A stretch of DNA of 29,234 nt from CAZEWZ01 sp964516765. GTDB lineage: Bacteria; Bacteroidota; Bacteroidia; Flavobacteriales; UBA7430. Both the position numbers and the translations under genes were made by a program. Of this stretch, positions 23,133-29,234 are shown piece after piece; within the stretch, counting starts at the first letter, position 1; every line of letters starts with the position of its first letter. The notes below the pieces were generated by a model that made no database searches, was not told the DNA's origin, and was given only the letters and a program-made list of their open reading frames with translations. Where the stretch lies: the NCBI GenBank assembly GCA_964516765.1, contig CAZEWZ010000023.1, forward strand, positions 1 through 29,234, given 5' to 3'.

Positions 23133-25592
23133 ATGAGACTTTTAATAGCCGTTATAATGTTGGCTTCCTTTTCTGTTTTAGCTCAACGCAATTCAAACGA
23201 AGTAAAGGCTGAGGCCTTAGTTTTTGGTTCTGTTTTGGATTCCTTGACAGGTGAAGGAATGTCTTTCGCTACAATTAGTTTTATTGACTCTGAATCAAAT
23301 AAAATTCTCACAGGAGGAATATGTGATGAAAATGGATTATTTTCTATTGACAAAGTACCATTAGGTAGCCACAAACTATTAGTTGAATATATTGGCTATT
23401 CTCCAAAAATTGTAACCCAGGTTAGAGTGTTTCCAGATGGTAAGAACCCTTCTAATAGAGAAAATTTTTCAGTTGATTTGGGTGTTTTCTTTCTAAATAA
23501 ATCTATGGAAGAACTCCTAGAGGTTGAATTGGTCGAAGAAAAAGCTATGATTGTCCAAGGAATTGATCGAAAAATATTTAATGTTGACCAAGATATGACT
23601 AACACGGGTGAGTCTGCTATTGAATTGATGGAGAAACTTCCTTCTGTTCAAGTTGATGTAGATGGAAATCTAAGTCTGAGGGGTTCTAATCAGGTCCGCC
23701 TATACGTAGATGGTAAACCATCTATGTTGAGTGCTTCCGACTTATTAGAAACGTTACCTTCTTCTATGATTGAATCTGTTGAGCTTATAACAAACCCCTC
23801 AGCGAAGTTTAGCCCAGAAGGAATGGCCGGAATAATTAATTTGGTTCTTAAGAAAAATAAAGATGCCGGTTTTAATGGGAACTTAGCTCTAACAGTCAGT
23901 GAGCCAAACAAGAACACCTTTACCACAGTACTAAATCGAAGAACTAAGAAACTAAACTTATCTGCATCTTACAGCTTGATGGATCGATATGGAGCTAGAA
24001 CCTCCGAAAGTGAAAAACATACTTATTTTTCTGAAGACACTTTTCATTTATACCAAGATAAATGGTCTGAGGATAGTAGAAAGTCTCAAACTTTTAAAGC
24101 TGGAATTGATTATACTCCAACTAAGAAGTCATCTTTTAGTTTGAATGCAAAATATGTCCCATCTACCCGATTAAATTATGATACTGTCCACTATAAAGAA
24201 ACCACTCTTTTAGAAATAGATGAGTATGATAGATTGACTCAGTCAAATACTGACCAATCTAATTTGAATATAGATTTTAATGCTGACAGAGATTGGGATT
24301 CTGGACTACATGCTGATTTAAACATCAATCAGTCTTTTAACACAAGAGAAAGAGATAATTTATTTGTTCAGACAATTTTAATGGCTGACAGCTTAGAACT
24401 TATATCATCTAATTACCCCACATTTGAACAACTGTCTACATATAGAGAAGATAGCCAATTTCAATCTAAGCTTGATTTTGAATTTGGTAACAATGAAAAT
24501 GGTAAGTGGGAATGGGGGTTAAGTGCAAGAACTCGTTCATTTGATCAAAACCAATTTAATAACGGAGATTCTACCTTTATCGATAACTCTGCTCTAGAAA
24601 ATCACTTTATTTTTGAAGATGAAGTATTTGCAGCTTATTTTAATTTTGCTAAGTCATTTGGCTTATGGTCTTTTCAAACTGGACTTCGTGCAGAACAGTT
24701 TGCTTCAGAATCTTATTTAGAGAACACTGACTCTACTTATGTTTTAGATTACTTTAAGTTATACCCAAGTGTTTACTTGAATTATTCTTTAGATGAAAAC
24801 ACCTCTCTTCAAGCAAGTTATTCTCGAAGAGTTAACCGTCCCGGATTTTATTCATTAAATCCTTTCCCTGAATATTCCGATCCTTTTAACTTGAGAATGG
24901 GGAATCCATATTTACGTCCCGAATTTGTCAACTCTTTTGAATTCGGCTACCAAAAGTTTGATAGAGGAAATACATTAAGTGCTTCCATATATGCTAAAGA
25001 TGTTAACGATTTACAAAGAAGATTCATAAGAGTTGATTCTAATAGTGTATCTACTGTCACGTATCTAAACTTTGAAGGATCCTTGGATATAGGTTTAGAA
25101 TTTATGTGGTCTAAAAAAGTGAGTAAGGAATTTAATTTCATGCTTAGTAGTAATGTTTACTATAGTAAGACAGATGCAACCAATCTCACAACTGATTTTG
25201 ATCCTACGGTCCTAGGAATGAGTGGTAATTTTAATTTTAGTTGGCAGAAAAATGGGCATAAAATTCAGTACTCTGGTTGGGGGATGCCCGGAAGAAATGT
25301 TGGCCAAGGAAAAATGCTCACAATGTTTAGTTCAGATTTAGCATATAGCCGACCTATTTTTTCTGAAATGGGAAAAATGACTTTGAAGGTAAGTGATGTG
25401 TTTAATACACGAGCTTTTGGTATTGAGTCTTATGGACCGTCTTTTGACCAATCATTTTATAGTAAGCGATTAAGTAGATACTTGAGCCTTACACTTAGTT
25501 ACAAGTTTGGAGAACAAAGTAAGCGAAGAAATACTCGACGCGGAAATTATGGTGGCACGGATGCCGAGGATATGGGTGGAGGATTTTATTAA
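23133..25592 (+). CDS. Outer-membrane beta-barrel receptor-like protein (TonB-dependent receptor fold)
   Basis: An 819-residue outer-membrane protein. It has a signal peptide (MRLLIAVIMLASFSVLAQ); a carboxypeptidase-regulatory-like beta sandwich at about 28-110 (GSVLDSLTGEGMSFATISF, then GLFSIDKVPLGSHKLLVEYI); a plug-like domain at about 140-240 (SAIELMEKLPSVQVDVDGN, SLRGSNQVRLYVDGKP, NPSAKFSPEGMAGIINLVLK); then a long barrel ending SLTLSYKFG. A hydrophilic Arg/Gly-rich tail (about 25 residues, closing GGGFY) follows the last strand, a feature of this barrel family (OMP_b-brl_3 type) in Bacteroidota. The ligand is unknown, and no classical TonB box is obvious. It is divergent from the ccm operon, with 68 nt to the next receptor gene. 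Confidence 0.9.
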   Translation: MRLLIAVIMLASFSVLAQRNSNEVKAEALVFGSVLDSLTGEGMSFATISFIDSESNKILTGGICDENGLFSIDKVPLGSHKLLVEYIGYSPKIVTQVRVFPDGKNPSNRENFSVDLGVFFLNKSMEELLEVELVEEKAMIVQGIDRKIFNVDQDMTNTGESAIELMEKLPSVQVDVDGNLSLRGSNQVRLYVDGKPSMLSASDLLETLPSSMIESVELITNPSAKFSPEGMAGIINLVLKKNKDAGFNGNLALTVSEPNKNTFTTVLNRRTKKLNLSASYSLMDRYGARTSESEKHTYFSEDTFHLYQDKWSEDSRKSQTFKAGIDYTPTKKSSFSLNAKYVPSTRLNYDTVHYKETTLLEIDEYDRLTQSNTDQSNLNIDFNADRDWDSGLHADLNINQSFNTRERDNLFVQTILMADSLELISSNYPTFEQLSTYREDSQFQSKLDFEFGNNENGKWEWGLSARTRSFDQNQFNNGDSTFIDNSALENHFIFEDEVFAAYFNFAKSFGLWSFQTGLRAEQFASESYLENTDSTYVLDYFKLYPSVYLNYSLDENTSLQASYSRRVNRPGFYSLNPFPEYSDPFNLRMGNPYLRPEFVNSFEFGYQKFDRGNTLSASIYAKDVNDLQRRFIRVDSNSVSTVTYLNFEGSLDIGLEFMWSKKVSKEFNFMLSSNVYYSKTDATNLTTDFDPTVLGMSGNFNFSWQKNGHKIQYSGWGMPGRNVGQGKMLTMFSSDLAYSRPIFSEMGKMTLKVSDVFNTRAFGIESYGPSFDQSFYSKRLSRYLSLTLSYKFGEQSKRRNTRRGNYGGTDAEDMGGGFY

Positions 25593-25660
25593 TTTTTAAT
25601 TTTTTAATTTCCCATTTTATTTTAATTGATTAACGAATTATTTTTTTGAAAACTTCTAAA

Positions 25661-28030
25661 ATGAAGAAAAGTGTATTTTTATTTGTAGTTATGTTTTATG
25701 GTCTTTCATGGGCACAATCTGACTATTCACTGAGTGGTTTTGTTAGTGATTTATCTAATTCAGAAGAACTTATTGGAGCCAATATTTCTTGTGATTCTTT
25801 AGGAATTGGAGTTACAACCAATGCTTATGGCTTTTATTCCCTAACTATACCATCAGGAACACATTTTTTACGTTTTTCATTTATTGGATACAATGACAAA
25901 ATTTTATCATTTACCACAGCTAAGAATAATCGATTGGATGTTGCTTTGGAAACCTATTCCGAAGAACTTCTTGAAATAGTTCTTGAGGATGAAGCCCTTC
26001 AAAATGTTCGTTCAATAGAAATGAGTGTAAATAAGTTGGAAACTAAGGCGGTTAAAAAACTAGCTGCTGTAGCAGGAGAGGTAGATATTATAAAGAGTAT
26101 CCAATTGCTTCCGGGCGTTACGAGTGTTGGGGAGGGAGCAAACGGATTTAACGTTCGTGGTGGTGCTTCTGACCAAAACTTGGTTCTTTTAGATGAAATG
26201 ACTCTTTATAATTCTTCTCATTTATTTGGTTTCTTCTCTGTTTTTAATGCTGATGCAATTAAAGATATGAAACTTTATAAAGGTGGTATTCCCGCTGAGT
26301 ATGGCTCCCGCGTTTCCTCCGTTTTGGATGTTCGCCAGAAGGAGGGGAATGCTAATTTTAGAGAAGCATCTGGTGGAATAGGTCTTATATCAAGCCGTTT
26401 TATGGTTGAAGGTCCGATGTGGGATAGAAGTTCTTTTATGGTTGCAGGTAGGCGATCTTATGGAGACCTATTTTTAGCCCTGTCAAGTGATTCAACTCTG
26501 AACAGTAATAAACTTTACTTTTATGATTTAAATATGAAGTTTAATACTTGGGTGGGTCAAAAAGATAGAATCTTTCTTTCTTCCTACATAGGTCGGGATG
26601 CATTTAAGTTTGGAGGTCGATTTGCTTCCTCATGGGGTAATGAGACTATTAACCTGCGTTGGTTACATCTTTTTTCTGATAGAACAGTTGCTAACCTTTC
26701 GTATAATTATAATGATTATGATTATTTAATTTCTATTCTTCCAGAAGGTTTTGAGTTTGATTGGGAATCTCAAATTAAAAATCATCAATTGAAATACGAT
26801 GTTTCATATTATTTAAACAATTCACATCAGATTAAAGGAGGGGTTTCATTAAACAGTTATCACTTTATTCCAGGGCTTATAAAACCCGCCTCAGATACCT
26901 CGGCGATTACTTCATTCGAAATACGAAATAAATTTGCTTACGAATCAGCATTGTTTATTCAGGACGAATGGAAAATTTCGGAGAGATTATTAGTTAAAGC
27001 CGGATTGAGATGGAGTTCTTTCTATAGAGTTGGTGTAGATACGATTCTAACTTATGATGATGGACCTATGACTTACGATCCCTTTTTAGGGCAATATTTA
27101 GATGGAACGGTAGTTGATTCTACATTTTATGGTGCAAACGAATTGATTAAATCTTATTCGAACTTAGAACCACGCTTTTCTGTTCGTTATCAGTTAGATG
27201 AGTTCAATTCTGTAAAAGCAAGCTACCAGAAAATAAACCAATATATGCACTTGATTACTAATGCAAGTTCTCCAACCCCACTTGATATTTGGGCTCCATC
27301 AGGTCCTTTTATTAAACCCCTTGCTGCTCAACAGTTTGCTTTGGGATACTTTTTAAGTTCCTCTGATAAAAAATGGGATTTTACATCTGAAGTATATTAC
27401 AAAAGCCTTGATAATGTTATTGACTATGTGGATGCAGCAGATCTAGAATTTAATAATCATTTAGAGACAGAAATTCTTTATGGAAAGGGTCGCTCCTATG
27501 GTTTAGAATTGATGTTGGAAAAAAATGTAGGTCGCCTTAGGGGTTGGTTTGCATATACTTTTGCTAGAACAGAAAGTTTAATTTCTGGAGATAGTGATTT
27601 GGGACCTGGTATTAACAACAGTGAATGGTATCCAAATCCCCAGGATAAGACTCACGATTTTTCTCTTGTTGCTTTTTATGATTTCAACGACAAATGGTCA
27701 TTTTCTACAAATTTTGTTTTTGCCACTGGCATTCCTACAAATTATCCAGTTGCTAAATATCAATATGAAGGAATTATTATCCCCGAGTATTCTAGAGCAC
27801 GAAACCAAGATCGTCTTCCAAACTATCATCGATTAGATTTAGCTGCAACATTCCAGCCCAAAGGGAATGATTCTAGAGAGTGGGTATTTAGTATTTACAA
27901 TGTATATAACCGAAAAAATGCTTCTTCTGTATATTTTAGAGAATCTCAAGATAATGATGGGGAAACAGAAGCAGTACAACTATCAATTTTCCCTATTTTA
28001 CCAAGTGTATCATATAATTTTAAGTTCTAA
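25661..28030 (+). CDS. TonB-dependent receptor
   Basis: 789 residues from the preferred ATG 25661-25663. The frame is open five codons further to TTG 25646, but only the ATG gives a clean leader (MKKSVFLFVVMFYGLSWAQ). A carboxypeptidase-regulatory-like domain (SGFVSDLSNSEELIGANIS, FLRFSFIGYND) precedes the plug: SIQLLPGVTSVGEGANGFNV, RGGASDQNLVLLDEM, SSHLFGFFSVFNADAIKDM, KLYKGGIPAEYGSRVSSVLD. The remainder is the 22-strand-type barrel, ending in the aromatic SYNFKF. It imports an unknown ligand using TonB/ExbBD energy. The next gene, a DUF4249 lipoprotein, overlaps its stop by one base. That pairing recurs widely in Bacteroidota and suggests the lipoprotein is the receptor's surface partner, in the way SusD is for SusC. 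Confidence 0.95.
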   Translation: MKKSVFLFVVMFYGLSWAQSDYSLSGFVSDLSNSEELIGANISCDSLGIGVTTNAYGFYSLTIPSGTHFLRFSFIGYNDKILSFTTAKNNRLDVALETYSEELLEIVLEDEALQNVRSIEMSVNKLETKAVKKLAAVAGEVDIIKSIQLLPGVTSVGEGANGFNVRGGASDQNLVLLDEMTLYNSSHLFGFFSVFNADAIKDMKLYKGGIPAEYGSRVSSVLDVRQKEGNANFREASGGIGLISSRFMVEGPMWDRSSFMVAGRRSYGDLFLALSSDSTLNSNKLYFYDLNMKFNTWVGQKDRIFLSSYIGRDAFKFGGRFASSWGNETINLRWLHLFSDRTVANLSYNYNDYDYLISILPEGFEFDWESQIKNHQLKYDVSYYLNNSHQIKGGVSLNSYHFIPGLIKPASDTSAITSFEIRNKFAYESALFIQDEWKISERLLVKAGLRWSSFYRVGVDTILTYDDGPMTYDPFLGQYLDGTVVDSTFYGANELIKSYSNLEPRFSVRYQLDEFNSVKASYQKINQYMHLITNASSPTPLDIWAPSGPFIKPLAAQQFALGYFLSSSDKKWDFTSEVYYKSLDNVIDYVDAADLEFNNHLETEILYGKGRSYGLELMLEKNVGRLRGWFAYTFARTESLISGDSDLGPGINNSEWYPNPQDKTHDFSLVAFYDFNDKWSFSTNFVFATGIPTNYPVAKYQYEGIIIPEYSRARNQDRLPNYHRLDLAATFQPKGNDSREWVFSIYNVYNRKNASSVYFRESQDNDGETEAVQLSIFPILPSVSYNFKF

Positions 28031-28884
28031 TGAGAGAAATTATCAGTTGTCTATTCATACTTATTGTATTTGCTTCTTGTGAAACAGTTGTTCAGGTAGA
28101 TCTTCAAGATGGTCCTAAAAGACTTGTTTGCGAATCCTATTTAGAGTTTTCAGAAATAACAGGAGAAGGAGCTGCTCGGGTTTATTTAACTGAAACTAGT
28201 CCATTTTATGGAGTTAGTGAGCCCGTTCCTGTATCTGGGGCCCAAGTAATAATCAATGAGTCTTATATCCTTACAGAAGACCCTGACTCTTTAGGTTTTT
28301 ATGTTTCTCAATACCCAATTCCTTACCTAGGCGAAACTGCTTTTGTTTTGGATATTCATGCAGAATTAGATGGAATTGATGGGCATTGGGCTGCCACTGA
28401 TAAATACAGTTATCTTCCACCTATTGATGATTTTTATTATTTTTATAATAACTCTCAGAGTATATTTCAGGATCCAGGATACTTTGTTAATGTAATGTTT
28501 ACAGATCCGATAGATGAAGTAAATTTTTATCACTTTTCAGTCGAAATAAACGATTCTTTAAGTTTTGAATTAACACCAGGCACCAAGAGGTCTTCTATTC
28601 TTAAGGATGAATTATTTAACGGACAAGATCTTCTTTTCCCTGTAAATGATATTCCGTTAGAGACAGGAGATCGTCTTAAATTTACGATGTCTTCCCTATC
28701 AAAATATGCTTATGATTATTACTTCAACCTTTATACACTTCTTACGGAGACTTCTGGAGTTGGTGCAGCATCTCCATATCCACTTCAAGGGAATCTTAGT
28801 TCAATGAATGATAATTTTGATAATGCTTTAGGGATATTTCAGGTGCGTAGCACCTCAATAAGGGAGATTACCATTGAAGATTAG
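28030..28884 (+). CDS. DUF4249 lipoprotein, partner of the TonB-dependent receptor
   Basis: A 284-residue lipoprotein. The N-terminus MREIISCLFILIVFASCETV has a lipobox ending in Cys17. Then comes the DUF4249 pattern: VVQVDLQDGPKRLVCESYLE, an AARVYLTETSPFYG strand pair, PVSGAQVIINE, and a Tyr-rich middle (DDFYYFYNNSQ), ending near SPYPLQGNLSSMNDNFDNAL and GIFQVRSTS. Function is unknown. Its constant association with receptors suggests ligand capture at the cell surface. The ATG overlaps the receptor stop (TAATG), indicating coupled expression. Its stop overlaps by 4 bp the stop of the convergent gene on the other strand. Confidence 0.92.
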   Translation: MREIISCLFILIVFASCETVVQVDLQDGPKRLVCESYLEFSEITGEGAARVYLTETSPFYGVSEPVPVSGAQVIINESYILTEDPDSLGFYVSQYPIPYLGETAFVLDIHAELDGIDGHWAATDKYSYLPPIDDFYYFYNNSQSIFQDPGYFVNVMFTDPIDEVNFYHFSVEINDSLSFELTPGTKRSSILKDELFNGQDLLFPVNDIPLETGDRLKFTMSSLSKYAYDYYFNLYTLLTETSGVGAASPYPLQGNLSSMNDNFDNALGIFQVRSTSIREITIED

Positions 28885-29234
28885 CGTACAAGTTGAATCG
28901 CTCCATTTATAGATTGGTAACTTCCAGTATTTGTCTGTAAATTAATTATCCAAAAGTAAACTCCACTTGGACATGGTTTTGAAAAATGATTTCCATTCCA
29001 ACCTTTTTCAACATCGTTACTATAATATATTTCAGCCCCCCAGCGATTAAAAATGCGAATATCAGCGGCAGTAATATATTCGTATTCGATTGGAGTAAAT
29101 AAGTCGTTTATATAATCTTGGTTGGGAGAAAAAACATTGGGCATAACAATATTTTCACAATTTTCTCTCGGATAGACGCTAAAATTAATTTCTTGTACAC
29201 AATTATTTTCATCTGTAATTTGAAGTTCATATTC
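28881..29234 (-). CDS. C-terminal end of a large secreted protein with T9SS type B (gliding motility-associated) sorting domain
   Basis: The frame is open from the right edge to the stop at 28881-28883, 117 codons, with no start needed inside the window; the internal Met at 29142-29144 is not the start. It opens with YELQITDENNCVQEINFSVY, typical of the end of a SprB-like or PKD-type beta repeat. The T9SS type B domain follows: MPNVFSPNQDYINDLFTP, IRIFNRWGAEIYYSND, GWNGNHFSKPCPSGVYFWII, and ending GAIQLVR. Proteins with this tag are usually very large, multi-repeat surface adhesins or secreted proteins, exported through T9SS with the help of a PorP/SprF-type partner. The rest lies outside the window. 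Confidence 0.93.
   Translation of the reverse strand, partial: EYELQITDENNCVQEINFSVYPRENCENIVMPNVFSPNQDYINDLFTPIEYEYITAADIRIFNRWGAEIYYSNDVEKGWNGNHFSKPCPSGVYFWIINLQTNTGSYQSINGAIQLVR

Noticed and set aside
1..29234. tRNA or rRNA genes, CRISPR arrays, transposons, prophage or toxin-antitoxin pairs
   Set aside because: No cloverleaf-like GC-rich segments, spaced repeats, transposase or integrase motifs were seen in the intergenic regions or translated frames.

Overview
The window reads as a chromosomal segment of a low-GC member of the Bacteroidota, most likely a marine Flavobacteriia-type bacterium. The evidence is the T9SS type A and type B C-terminal sorting domains, a PorE-like OmpA protein, a TonB-dependent receptor paired with a DUF4249 lipoprotein, a single-chain glycine decarboxylase, a Bacteroidota-type QueE, and candidate promoters matching the Bacteroidota consensus TTTG-N20-TAnnTTTG. 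The genus cannot be told from the sequence. A run of ten N's at 13004-13013 marks a scaffold join, so the two halves of the window may not be truly adjacent.

Left half (1-12847). A truncated secreted protein (minus) lies at the left edge, followed by gcvP (minus). A divergent UbiA-like membrane protein (plus) converges on a lolA/ftsK pair (minus). A plus-strand block then holds an exported M43 zinc metalloprotease with a T9SS tag, queE for queuosine precursor synthesis, a PorE-like TPR/beta-propeller/OmpA protein and an HMG-CoA lyase. The last three are separated by 1 bp or overlap by 4 bp and look like one transcription unit.

Middle (12848-14709). This is the least ordinary stretch. It holds the scaffold gap, the 3' end of an unidentified reading frame, a 26-codon reading frame that starts like a HisF-type protein and then stops, a lipoprotein-type class I glutamine-amidotransferase-fold hydrolase (peptidase C26/PuuD family) with a 17-bp palindrome upstream, and an acidic protein of unknown function.

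Right half (14710-29234). Ten closely packed minus-strand genes run from 22999 down to 14710: ccmB, ccmC, ccmD-like, ccmE, ccmF, a DUF2520 Rossmann protein, a KdsC-type HAD phosphatase, a UbiA-family prenyltransferase, maf and a DEAD-box helicase. A weak terminator-like structure follows. The first five form a cytochrome c maturation (System I) module. Its CcmE carries Cys in a CxxxY motif where the heme-binding His of the HxxxY motif is expected. Divergent from this operon are an outer-membrane beta-barrel receptor-like protein, a TonB-dependent receptor and its DUF4249 lipoprotein (all plus). They meet the tail of a large T9SS type B (gliding-motility C-terminal domain) protein running off the right edge.

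I see no tRNA, rRNA, CRISPR array, insertion sequence or phage gene, and no convincing new defence or biosynthetic system. The observations most worth checking are the Cys-type CcmE, the remnants at the scaffold gap, the exported C26 hydrolase with its palindrome, and the UbiA-like protein lacking a clear first Asp motif.
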